A stretch of DNA of 64,000 nucleotides, from assembly GCF_030052995.1 (NCBI RefSeq), contig NZ_JASJPW010000001.1, forward strand, positions 1,850,001-1,914,000, written 5' to 3'. This DNA comes from Gemmobacter sp. 24YEA27. GTDB taxonomy: Bacteria > Pseudomonadota > Alphaproteobacteria > Rhodobacterales > Rhodobacteraceae. The notes beneath the pieces were generated by a model. That model did not search any database. It was given only the letters and a program-made list of their open reading frames with translations, and had not been told where the DNA came from. The position numbers were made by a program, and so were the translations under genes. How positions within the stretch are numbered: the stretch's first letter is position 1; each line of letters starts with the position of its first letter. Positions 8,664 through 16,630 of the stretch are shown one piece after another.

Positions 8664-9713
8664 TCAGTTCAGCGGGCCCATCGGGGTTTCTGCCTCGACC
8701 ATAGCCTGGGTTGCGGCCAGTTCCGGATCCGAGACGAGGCCGTAAGCGGCGAGCGGGCCATCCGGGCCAGCCACTTCATCCGAGACGAAGAACTGGACGA
8801 AATCCTTCAGGCCAGGCACCACGCCGAAATGGGCTTTCTTGACGTAGATATAGAGCGGGCGCGAGATCGGGTATTCGCCGGCCGCGATGGTTTCCACCGA
8901 AGGCACGATACCGTCGATGGTGGCAACGCGCAGTTTGTCGGTGTTGTTCTGGTAGAAGCTCAGGCCGAAGACGCCGATGGCGTTCTTGTCGGCGTCGATG
9001 CGGGCGAGGGTCTCGGTATAGTCGCCGTCGATATCGACCGAAACGCCATCGGTACGCAGGGCGTGGCAGCCCGAAACTGCGGCTTTTTTCTTCGCATCGT
9101 CGTCGCCTTCGGCCGCGGCGAAGAACAGGTCATAGGCGCCGGTGGCCTTGCAGCCGACTTCCAGAACCTTCACGTCGAACACTTCGCGGGTGCCGTGCTT
9201 GGTGCCCGGGATCATGGCGAGGATGTTTTGCGCCGGGAAATCGGCCTTCACATCGGCCCAGGCCTTGTTCGGGTTGGCAACCAGAGCGCCGTCTTTGACG
9301 ACCTGAGCGGCGAGCGCATTGTACCAGTCAGCCGGTTCAAAAGCGAATTCCGGGCCATCCACGGCCGAAGCGAAGACGATGCCGTCATAGCCGATGCGGA
9401 CTTCGAGGATCTCGGCCACGCCGTTTTTGGCGCAGAGGTCGATATCCGATTGCGAAATGCGCGAGGACGAATTCGCGATGTCGATGGTGTTTTCGCCAAC
9501 GCCTTCGCAGAGTTTCTTGCGCCCGCCGCCCGAACCGCCACCTTCCACAACCGGGGTCGGGTGGTCGAAATTCTCACCGAAAGCTTCGGCGACGATGGTG
9601 GCATAGGGCAGAACGGTGGACGAGCCCGACAGCTGGATCTGGTCGCGCGCAGAGGCGGCCGAGGCCGCAGCAGCCATCGCAAGAGCGGAGACGGCGAGTT
9701 TCACGGTGTTCAT
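8664..9713 (-). CDS. PstS-like phosphate ABC transporter substrate-binding protein
   Basis: Periplasmic binding protein with a Sec signal peptide (MNTVKLAVSALAMAAAASAA, cleavage near ASA-RD). The mature start IQLSGSSTVLPYATIVAEAF and VVEGGGSGGGRKKLCEG match phosphate-binding loops. DIANSSSRISQSD and YDGIVFASAV are further PstS marks. AGGAGTGATCC before the ATG is a good ribosome site. It is 349 residues with two internal Cys segments (LCAKNG, VGCKATG). No pstC, pstA, pstB or phoU lies nearby, so it either feeds a transporter elsewhere or is a separate high-affinity scavenging protein. Phosphate as ligand is inferred from family only. Confidence 0.85.
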   Translation of the reverse strand: MNTVKLAVSALAMAAAASAASARDQIQLSGSSTVLPYATIVAEAFGENFDHPTPVVEGGGSGGGRKKLCEGVGENTIDIANSSSRISQSDIDLCAKNGVAEILEVRIGYDGIVFASAVDGPEFAFEPADWYNALAAQVVKDGALVANPNKAWADVKADFPAQNILAMIPGTKHGTREVFDVKVLEVGCKATGAYDLFFAAAEGDDDAKKKAAVSGCHALRTDGVSVDIDGDYTETLARIDADKNAIGVFGLSFYQNNTDKLRVATIDGIVPSVETIAAGEYPISRPLYIYVKKAHFGVVPGLKDFVQFFVSDEVAGPDGPLAAYGLVSDPELAATQAMVEAETPMGPLN

Positions 9714-10000
9714 GGATCACTCCTGATGTGCAGACCGGCGAGTCGGCCTTCGCCTGCCGGAATATGCGGGTTCGGTAACGGCAATCCTGCATTTGTGTAA
9801 CAGGGTCATGACGATTTCGGTCTCGCGGCCCGCAGATCTCGTGGGCGCGCAGTGCCAGGACAGCTTCTGCGCTGCGGCATTGATCAGCATATATGAACAC
9901 AGATGTCGAGAAAGCGGGCCTGATGTTAGCGGATACGCAGGTCTATATCCCTCTCATCCGACGCAGAACAGCGTCACGAAAAACCCGAAAGGACAATAAA

Positions 10001-10240
10001 ATGAAACGCTTCGCTACCATCGCCACCGCTGCCGCCCTCATCGCTGCTTCGAGCCAGTTCGCTCTGGCCGCTCTGCCGGCTCCGAAAATCACCCGCGCTG
10101 CTCCGGAAATCGTCGAAGTGCCGGCAGCCCAGATCAAATCCAGCAAAGAGCTGCATCAGCTTGGTCTGGAACGCTCGACCCCGGTTGAAGTGACCAAAAT
10201 CCCGGCTGGCCCGCGCGACACCAGCAAAGGCCGTGGCTGA
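10001..10240 (+). CDS. small secreted protein of unknown function
   Basis: 79 residues with a clear Sec signal peptide (MKRFATIATAAALIAASSQF, cleavage near ALA-AL). The mature part of about 55 residues is Pro/Lys/Glu-rich (LPAPKITRAAPEIVEVPAAQ) and ends KIPAGPRDTSKGRG. AAAGGA 8 nt upstream fixes the ATG. Codon choice is uniform (mostly GCT, CTG, AAA), which hints at good expression. A strong terminator lies 33 bp downstream, so the gene is a single unit. I do not recognise the family. Confidence 0.75.
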   Translation: MKRFATIATAAALIAASSQFALAALPAPKITRAAPEIVEVPAAQIKSSKELHQLGLERSTPVEVTKIPAGPRDTSKGRG

Positions 10241-10272
10241 ACCAGGATCCGGGCGCAAGGCGGCCGGATGGC

Positions 10273-10308
10273 AAAAGGGGCAGCTGCATCAGCGGCTGTC
10301 CCTTTTTT
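10273..10308 (+). terminator. terminator after small secreted protein gene
   Basis: AAAAGGGGCAGC pairs with GCTGTCCCTTTT (one bulge) across a 10-nt loop and runs into six T. Confidence 0.85.
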
Positions 10309-10489
10309 AAACAGGAAGGCGGCAAAGGGCCGGTATCTGTGCCGCGCATGTTCTGCTGTCATTTAACAGTAACATTGATGTGAAATTCGCGCTCTGCCGC
10401 ACAGATGCGCCGCGTGGTCTCCGGTTGTCGGAAGACCTTCGCATGCCTAAGTCCTGCACGTATAAATCACCGGAAACCGGGTACGTGTT

Positions 10490-11404
10490 ATGGATACGGC
10501 AGTTCTGCGCACTTATGTTCATATTATCGAAGAGGGCAGCTTTGCGGGGGCTGCCAGGCGGATGGGGGTCTCGCGCAGCCTTGTCAGCAAATATGTCTCG
10601 GATCTTGAGGCGCGGCTTGGAGCGCAGCTCCTGACCCGGTCGACCCGCTCGCTGAGCCCGACGGAGCTGGGGCGTTCTTATTTCGAACAGGTACGCGAGA
10701 TCCTGCAACATCTGGATGACGCAGATGATTCCGTCCGTCAGGGCGTCGGTATGGTGGCGGGGAAGCTGCGGATCGGGGCGCCGGTCACGTTCACGCTCCA
10801 GGTTCTGAACCCGCATGTGATGCGCTTTATGGAAGCCTATCCCGATGTGCGGCTGGATCTCTCGCTTGATGATGGCTGTGTTGATCCGGTTGCGGCGGGG
10901 TTTGATGCCACCATCCGGGTGGGGGTGCTGGATGACAGCAGCATGCGGGCCCGGCATCTGTGCGAGGTCGATACGGTGCTGGTCGCCTCGCCGGATTATC
11001 TTGCCGAACATGGCACGCCGACAGAGCCGGCCGATCTGAGCGAACATCGTATTCTCTATTACACCAATACGAAAAGTGCCGGCACCTGGCCGTTCCGTCG
11101 CGGCAATGAGGTGATCCATCAGAAGGTGACGCCGGCATTCTCGACCAATAACGGCGATATGATCCGCACGGCGGCGCTGGACGGGCAGGGGGTCGCGCTG
11201 ACGGTCGGCTTTCAGGTTGCGGCGGATCTGGCGGCGGGGCGGCTGGTGCCGATCCTGACGAATTACGGCCTGCCGGAACTGCCGGTGAGTGTGATCTGGC
11301 CCAGCTCGCGCAATATGGGGGCGGCGCTCCGGGCCTTTGTCGATTTCCTTGGTCAAAGCGATTTCCACACCCGTCGGGTCGTCTCTCCGGAATTGGTCAA
11401 GTAG
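10490..11404 (+). CDS. LysR family transcriptional regulator
   Basis: 304 residues. The N-terminal winged helix-turn-helix reads LRTYVHIIEEGSFAGAARRM followed by VSRSLVSKYVSDLEARLG and LLTRSTRSLSPTE, the LysR pattern. The C-terminal periplasmic-binding-like effector domain begins at about residue 88 (GKLRIGAPVTF) and shows the D..IRVG and L..NNGD..RTAAL..G marks of the CrgA/PA-type group, whose members often sense quinones or other redox-active compounds. No divergent target gene is adjacent: the upstream small secreted gene runs the same way and ends with a terminator. The effector is unknown. Confidence 0.9.
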   Translation: MDTAVLRTYVHIIEEGSFAGAARRMGVSRSLVSKYVSDLEARLGAQLLTRSTRSLSPTELGRSYFEQVREILQHLDDADDSVRQGVGMVAGKLRIGAPVTFTLQVLNPHVMRFMEAYPDVRLDLSLDDGCVDPVAAGFDATIRVGVLDDSSMRARHLCEVDTVLVASPDYLAEHGTPTEPADLSEHRILYYTNTKSAGTWPFRRGNEVIHQKVTPAFSTNNGDMIRTAALDGQGVALTVGFQVAADLAAGRLVPILTNYGLPELPVSVIWPSSRNMGAALRAFVDFLGQSDFHTRRVVSPELVK

Positions 11405-11536
11405 CGAAATCCCGCCGTTTCATCTTGAATTTCAGCAGGTTCTTGCCTTGCTGCGGGCGCCGCGCGATGAGAACTTGCTCTTTGCGTGGCGGCCCTGTTT
11501 TGTGCCGCAGCAATGATCCCAATTGTGGAGTTTGAT

Positions 11537-11911
11537 ATGCGTAAGTCTCTGGTTCTGTCTTCGGCTGCTCTGGTGGCTTCTCTTTTTGCCGCGCCGCTGA
11601 TGGCGCAAACGATGGATGACGCCGTGGCTGCGGCGCGCAATCAGCTTGGTTTGCTGGAATACTGCCAGACCGAGGGTCACACCGATGGCGCGGCCGTCGA
11701 GGCTCAGACCAAGATGATGGCGCTGCTGCCGGCAGCGACCGATGCTACCAAAGGCGACGAAGCCTATGCCAAAGGCAAAGAGGGCAAGCTCTCGGTCGGC
11801 GGCGTCGAGCAGGATCTGGCCGCGGCGGAAGCCCAGGGCAGCAGCATTGCCGATATGTGCAAGCAGATGGCGGATGCTGTCGTTGCGGCTTCGGCCCAGA
11901 TGGGCGGCTGA
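11537..11911 (+). CDS. small secreted ESAT-6-like ('pore-forming ESAT-6 family') protein
   Basis: 124 residues with a signal peptide (MRKSLVLSSAALVASLFAA, cleavage after LMA-Q). The mature protein is helical: TMDDAVAAARNQLGLLEYCQ, a long helix, then SIADMCKQMADAVVAASAQM. Two cysteines could pair. It matches a short alphaproteobacterial family that databases label pore-forming ESAT-6; the name rests on weak similarity and I know of no functional proof. TGGAG 8 nt upstream sets the ATG. A perfect terminator follows, so it is monocistronic. Confidence 0.7.
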   Translation: MRKSLVLSSAALVASLFAAPLMAQTMDDAVAAARNQLGLLEYCQTEGHTDGAAVEAQTKMMALLPAATDATKGDEAYAKGKEGKLSVGGVEQDLAAAEAQGSSIADMCKQMADAVVAASAQMGG

Positions 11912-11954
11912 TCGCCCCGGCTGGTCAGGGATCGTGACGCGGTCCCGGCGTGTC

Positions 11955-11979
11955 AAAGGCCCCCTCAGGGGGCCTTTTT
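11955..11979 (+). terminator. terminator after ESAT-6-like gene
   Basis: AAAGGCCCCC, a TCA loop, GGGGGCCTTT and a run of T: a perfect short-loop intrinsic terminator. Confidence 0.93.
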
Positions 11980-12031
11980 CATTGCCCGCCAAACCCCTAT
12001 CTTTTGTATTGGATTTTAAGGGGACCGTGCG

Positions 12032-13465
12032 ATGCAGCTTCACCACAGCTATCTGACCGAGCTTCCGGGCACATTCCTGCGTCATATGCCGGATGTGGCG
12101 CCGTCGCCTGCCCTGATCGTGCTGAATGAAACACTGGCAGAGGCCCTGGGTCTGGATCTGACTGAGTTGCGGGACGAGGGCGCGGCATGGTTTTCGGGGG
12201 GCACGGTGCCGGAAGGCGCGGATCCTGCGGCGCTGGCCTATGCCGGGCATCAGTTTGGCGGCTTTTCCCCGGCTCTGGGCGACGGACGGGCGCATCTTCT
12301 GGGTGAGATCCGGGGGCCGGACGGGCGGCTTTGGGATTTGCAGCTGAAAGGCTCGGGCCGCACACCGTTTTCGCGTGGTGCGGATGGCAAGGCAGCCCTT
12401 GGGCCAATGCTGCGCGAATATCTGATCTCCGAAGCGATGGCGGCGCTTGGCGTGCCAACGACCAGGGCGCTGGCGGTAACAACGACGGGCGAGCGCATCG
12501 CGCGCGATGGCGCGCTCTTGCCCGGCGCGGTTCTGGCGCGGGTGGCCGCGAGCCATATAAGGGTCGGCACTTTCCAGTATTTCGCCGCGCGTGGTGACAA
12601 CGAGAGGCTGCGCGCGCTCGCCGATTACGCGATCCGCCGCCATTATCCGGAAATCCCCGCCTCGCCAGAGCGTTACCTTGCGTTCTTCGATCAGGTTTGC
12701 GCCCGCCAGGCCGCGCTGATTGCCGAATGGATGGGGCTTGGTTTCATCCATGGCGTGATGAATACCGACAATATGGCGATCTCGGGCGAGACCATCGACT
12801 ATGGCCCCTGTGCGTTCATGGAGGCCTTTACCCCGGGAACGGTGTTTTCCTCGATCGACCGCCAGGGGCGCTATGCCTGGGCCAACCAACCGCTGATCCT
12901 TGCCTGGAATCTCGCGCGGCTGGCGGAATGCCTGCTTCCGCTGATCGCGGAGGATGAGGCGGCGGGGGCAGAGCTGCTGAACACCCGGCTTGAAGGGATC
13001 GCGGGGCTTTACCGGCGCGAATGGCTGCGGGTGATGCGGCGCAAACTGGCGCTTTCGGGCGAGGATGACGCGGATGACGCGGATGGCGCGCTGATCGACG
13101 ATCTGCTGGCGGCGATGACCGGAGCGGACTGGACCCTGACCTTCCGCCGCCTTGCACCCCTGGTTGAGGGCGATCCGGTGCCGCTGAAAGCGCTGTTCGA
13201 GGATTTCACGAAGATGGAGGCCTGGCTGCCACGCTGGCAGGCGCGGCTTTCGCCCGACGCGGCGGCGCAGCTGCGGGCCGCCAATCCGGCGGTGATCCCG
13301 CGCAATCACCGGGTCGAAGAGGCGCTCGCGGCTGCAACGGAGGGCGACCTTGCGCCCTTCCGGGCGCTGCTGGCTGCGGTGCAGAATCCGTGGGAAGAGG
13401 CGGAATATTACATGCTGCCCGCGCCGCAGGGGTTTGGGCGATATGTGACTTTTTGCGGCACCTGA
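12032..13465 (+). CDS. selO: protein adenylyltransferase SelO (YdiU)
   Basis: Pseudokinase-fold enzyme that transfers AMP from ATP to Ser/Thr/Tyr of target proteins and is linked to redox stress. Conserved blocks: YAGHQFGGFSPALGDGRAHLL, WDLQLKGSGRTPFSRGADGK, LREYLISEAMAALGVPTTRA, VRVAASHIRVGTFQYFA-type segment, FIHGVMNTDNMAISGETIDYGPCAF and FSSIDRQGRYAWANQP. The lysine of LQLKGSG and the HGVMNTDN/DYGP residues needed for activity are present. 477 residues is the normal bacterial length. It stands alone. Confidence 0.93.
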   Translation: MQLHHSYLTELPGTFLRHMPDVAPSPALIVLNETLAEALGLDLTELRDEGAAWFSGGTVPEGADPAALAYAGHQFGGFSPALGDGRAHLLGEIRGPDGRLWDLQLKGSGRTPFSRGADGKAALGPMLREYLISEAMAALGVPTTRALAVTTTGERIARDGALLPGAVLARVAASHIRVGTFQYFAARGDNERLRALADYAIRRHYPEIPASPERYLAFFDQVCARQAALIAEWMGLGFIHGVMNTDNMAISGETIDYGPCAFMEAFTPGTVFSSIDRQGRYAWANQPLILAWNLARLAECLLPLIAEDEAAGAELLNTRLEGIAGLYRREWLRVMRRKLALSGEDDADDADGALIDDLLAAMTGADWTLTFRRLAPLVEGDPVPLKALFEDFTKMEAWLPRWQARLSPDAAAQLRAANPAVIPRNHRVEEALAAATEGDLAPFRALLAAVQNPWEEAEYYMLPAPQGFGRYVTFCGT

Positions 13466-13752
13466 CCCGGGAAACGGTTCCATCACATCTTTTTTGCAGA
13501 GGCAGCAACCGCCCCATCGGCGGAAAGCTGCACAAAGACGTGCCCCGGGGTCGTGGTTTCCCGCACGAACGGGTGTTTTCAAACACTTATCAGTTGAAGG
13601 AAATGTGTCACAGCAGTATCGAATCGCCCGATGATCCCAATGCTGCAGGTGCGAAATGCTCGATTCGCACCCTGTGGCAGAAGGATCGCCCAGCAAGACG
13701 GGAACCGGCAGTCAGGACGTCCTGACCCGCAAGGCCCGCCAGCCAGCACAGG

Positions 13753-15030
13753 GTGCAGAGGCGAGACGTGAGCGACAAACCAGTGACCGCCAGAGCCGAA
13801 GGCGGTGAGCGGCGTGAACGCGACATAAGGCTGGATTTTTTCCGCGGCCTCGCGATGATCGTCATCCTCATCGCCCATATTACCGATAACCCCTGGACCC
13901 TCTGGATGCCGGGCCGGTTCGGATTCTCGGATTCCACCGAGATCTTCGTGTTCTGCTCGGGCATGGCTTCGGCGCTGGCTTATGGCGTGATTTTTCACCG
14001 CGCCGGCTGGCTGATCGGTACAGGGCGCATCTTTTACCGCATCTGGCAGGTCTATTGGGTGCATATCGGCGTCTTCCTTGTCGCCGTTTTCGCGATGCTG
14101 TCCCTGAATATGTCGGGGATCTTCCCTCGCGACGAGGTCGGTTCGCTGAACCTCTATCCCTTCCTGAAAAACACCGCGTCGAACTTCTTCGGGCTGATGA
14201 CGCTGACCTATGTGCCGAATTATTTCGACATTCTGCCGATGTATATGGTGCTGCTGGCCCTGGTTCCGGTGATGATCGCGCTGGCCAAGATCGATCCGCG
14301 CCTCGCGCTGGCGGCCTCGGTCGTGCTTTGGCTTTGCGGCACCACAGGCAGCCTCTGGCTGCCGGCGGAATGGTGGTTCGTGAACAATTCGACCCGGCCC
14401 TGGTTCTTCAACCCCTTCGCCTGGCAGCTGGTCTTTTTTACCGGCTTTGCACTGATGTCGGGCTGGATCCCGGCGCCCCCCCTGCGGCGTGAGCTGGTGG
14501 TCCTGGCGCTGGCCATCGTGATCCTGACCGTGCCCTTCGCCTGGCATGTGGTGATCGGCAAATCGACGATCCTGCAGGACTGGCGCAATGAATGGCGCCT
14601 GCTTTACGACAAGACCGGCTTTGGCCTGCTGCGCTATGTGCATTTCCTTGCGCTGGCCTATCTCGCCTGGGCGCTGGCGGGCGAAAAGGGCGCAAGGCTG
14701 CGCGGTCTCTCCGCCGACTGGCCGCGCGTTGTTGGCATGGTCACCGATATCGGGCGGCAATCGCTGGCGGTTTTTGCCGTGTCGATGGTGCTGGCGCGGG
14801 TGCTGGGCGCCTTCCTCAAGCTTTTCGGACCGGGCGTGATCGTGACCCCGGCCATCAATTTGACCGGCCTTCTGCTGATCTGGCTGACGGCGCGTATCGC
14901 CGCCTGGTTCAAGGGGCAGGGCTGGAGACGTCATATGAGCGCTGGCGCAGCACCGGATCCGGTGCCAGCCCAGGCGCCACACATACATGAGACCGGCAGC
15001 GTTGTGCCGTCCCAGGGAGCCAAGGCATGA
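13753..15030 (+). CDS. opgC: OpgC protein, membrane acyl (succinyl) transferase for periplasmic glucans
   Basis: Polytopic membrane protein of the OpgC/acyltransferase-3-like family, with about ten hydrophobic segments after a charged N-terminus. Diagnostic block: RDIRLDFFRGLAMIVILIAH then LWMPGRFGFSDSTEIFVFCSG. OpgC proteins add succinyl groups to osmoregulated periplasmic glucans. The ATGA overlap of its stop with opgG, and opgH 2 bases after that, show one operon. The start is uncertain between GTG codons at 13753 and 13768; neither has a strong ribosome site. The preceding 287 bp hold the promoter and no gene. Confidence 0.88.
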   Translation: MQRRDVSDKPVTARAEGGERRERDIRLDFFRGLAMIVILIAHITDNPWTLWMPGRFGFSDSTEIFVFCSGMASALAYGVIFHRAGWLIGTGRIFYRIWQVYWVHIGVFLVAVFAMLSLNMSGIFPRDEVGSLNLYPFLKNTASNFFGLMTLTYVPNYFDILPMYMVLLALVPVMIALAKIDPRLALAASVVLWLCGTTGSLWLPAEWWFVNNSTRPWFFNPFAWQLVFFTGFALMSGWIPAPPLRRELVVLALAIVILTVPFAWHVVIGKSTILQDWRNEWRLLYDKTGFGLLRYVHFLALAYLAWALAGEKGARLRGLSADWPRVVGMVTDIGRQSLAVFAVSMVLARVLGAFLKLFGPGVIVTPAINLTGLLLIWLTARIAAWFKGQGWRRHMSAGAAPDPVPAQAPHIHETGSVVPSQGAKA

Positions 15031-16628
15031 CCAGGACCGTTTCCGATTTCCTCACCTCGGCCGCGCTGAACCGGCGCGGCGCGCTTGGCCTCGTGCTGGC
15101 CATGGCGGCGGCCGGCGTCTTGCCGCGGGCAGGGCGGGCCGAAGAGCTGCCTGAGGGCGGGATCGTCACCCCTGAAGGCGTGAAACTCGGCGCGGCCGAG
15201 CCCTTTGCCGATGGCATGGTCGAGGCGCTGGCCCGCGCCATGGCCGAACAGCCCTATGCGCCCCCGACCGAGATTTCGCCGGAATGGAAGGGCCTGACCT
15301 ATGACCAGATCCGTGAGATCTGGTTCGATGGCAAACATGCGCTTTACGGTGCGACCGAAAGCCCGGTCCGGGCCGAAATGTTCGTGGCGGGCCTCTATCA
15401 GCATTTCCCGGTCGAGATTTTCGCCGTCGCCCGGGGCGAGGCGCGCGCGATCCTGTTCGATTACGATCTCTTTGTCCGCACCGACCGTTTCCCCGAACTG
15501 CCCGAGACCGGCACCGGTTTTTCGGGTTTCCGCCTGACGGGCGAGATCGAGACCAGGGGCACCTTCCAGGAATATGCCGTCTTTCAGGGCGCGACCTATT
15601 TCCGCGCGGTGGCCAAAGGTCAGCAATACGGGCTTTCGGCACGCGGTTTCGCGCTGAACACCGCAGCGCCGGATCAACCCGAAGAATTTCCGCAGTTCCG
15701 CCGCTTCTGGATCGAAGAGGGCAAGCTGCATGACGAAGAGGCGGTGGTCTGGGCGCTGATGGACAGCCCGTCTTTGACCGGAGCTTACCGTTTCGCGATC
15801 CGCAAGGGCGATGTGACCACGATGGATATCGAAGCCGTCGTTTTCCCGCGCGTCACGCTGACGGCGACGGGTCTGGCGGCGGGGACGTCGATGTTCCTGT
15901 TCAATGATATGAACCGGATCGCCTTTGATGATTTCCGCGAAGGCGTGCATGACAGCGACGGTTTGCTGGTCGCGACCGGCTCGGGCGATCTGCTGTGGCG
16001 CCCGCTCAACAACCCGAAATCGGTCGAAACATCCTGGTTCAGCGATGAGAACCCGCGCGGGTTTGGCCTGATGCAGCGCGCGCGCGATCCGGGCAGTTAT
16101 AACGACTTTGCCGCGCATTATGAGCGCCGTCCCTCCTTGTGGGTCGAACCCAAAGGCGACTGGGGCAAGGGCTCGGTGGTGCTGGTCGAGATCCCGGCGG
16201 ATAAGGAAATCTATGACAATATCGTCGCCTTCTGGCGCCCCGAGGCGCCGATGGAGGCCGGATCGGAAAACCGCTTCGCCTATCGCCTTTACTGGGCCGA
16301 TGGCGCGCCGCCGGTCGATGGTGAAAAGGCCCGCGTGATTGCGTCCCGTCAGGGAGACCGGGTCTTTGAGGCGGGCCGTATGTTCGCGATTGATTATGAG
16401 GCGCATCCGGCGCTCGGCTCTGATCCGGGCGCGCTGGAGGCGCGGGTCACGGCCTCGGCCGGAGACGTGACCGGCACGCTGATCCACAGGAATGATGCGA
16501 CCGGTGGAATGCGGGTCGATGTGACGCTGATCCTGCCGGAGGACCGACCGGTGGAGCTGCGGGTAGAGCTGTGGCGCGGTGGCGTGACCATGGTTGGTGA
16601 AGTCTGGCTTTATCGTTGGGTGGCCTGA
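15027..16628 (+). CDS. opgG: periplasmic glucan biosynthesis protein OpgG/OpgD family
   Basis: Periplasmic factor needed to build the backbone of osmoregulated glucans. 533 residues. The N-terminus LNRRGALGLVLAMAAAGVLP, followed by RAGRAEE, looks like a Tat signal, a feature of OpgD rather than classic OpgG. The MdoG fold starts at about residue 85 with LTYDQIREIWFDGKHALYG and PVEIFAVARGEARAILFDYD. Later marks are SARGFALNTAAPDQPEEFP, VFPRVTLTATGLAAGTSMFL and DGLLVATGSGDLLWRPLNNP. It sits between opgC and opgH with overlapping or adjoining ends, so the three products act on one polymer. Confidence 0.9.
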   Translation: MTRTVSDFLTSAALNRRGALGLVLAMAAAGVLPRAGRAEELPEGGIVTPEGVKLGAAEPFADGMVEALARAMAEQPYAPPTEISPEWKGLTYDQIREIWFDGKHALYGATESPVRAEMFVAGLYQHFPVEIFAVARGEARAILFDYDLFVRTDRFPELPETGTGFSGFRLTGEIETRGTFQEYAVFQGATYFRAVAKGQQYGLSARGFALNTAAPDQPEEFPQFRRFWIEEGKLHDEEAVVWALMDSPSLTGAYRFAIRKGDVTTMDIEAVVFPRVTLTATGLAAGTSMFLFNDMNRIAFDDFREGVHDSDGLLVATGSGDLLWRPLNNPKSVETSWFSDENPRGFGLMQRARDPGSYNDFAAHYERRPSLWVEPKGDWGKGSVVLVEIPADKEIYDNIVAFWRPEAPMEAGSENRFAYRLYWADGAPPVDGEKARVIASRQGDRVFEAGRMFAIDYEAHPALGSDPGALEARVTASAGDVTGTLIHRNDATGGMRVDVTLILPEDRPVELRVELWRGGVTMVGEVWLYRWVA

Positions 16629-16630
16629 AC

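Noticed and set aside
11432..13696. 754-codon minus-strand open frame
   Set aside because: It is antisense to selO and the ESAT-6-like gene, its translation is Arg/Pro/His-rich with no domain, and selO on the other strand is clearly real. A GC-rich codon shadow.
13466..13752. Possible small gene between selO and opgC
   Set aside because: Frames on both strands here are extensions of the flanking genes without independent starts. Only a promoter is expected.
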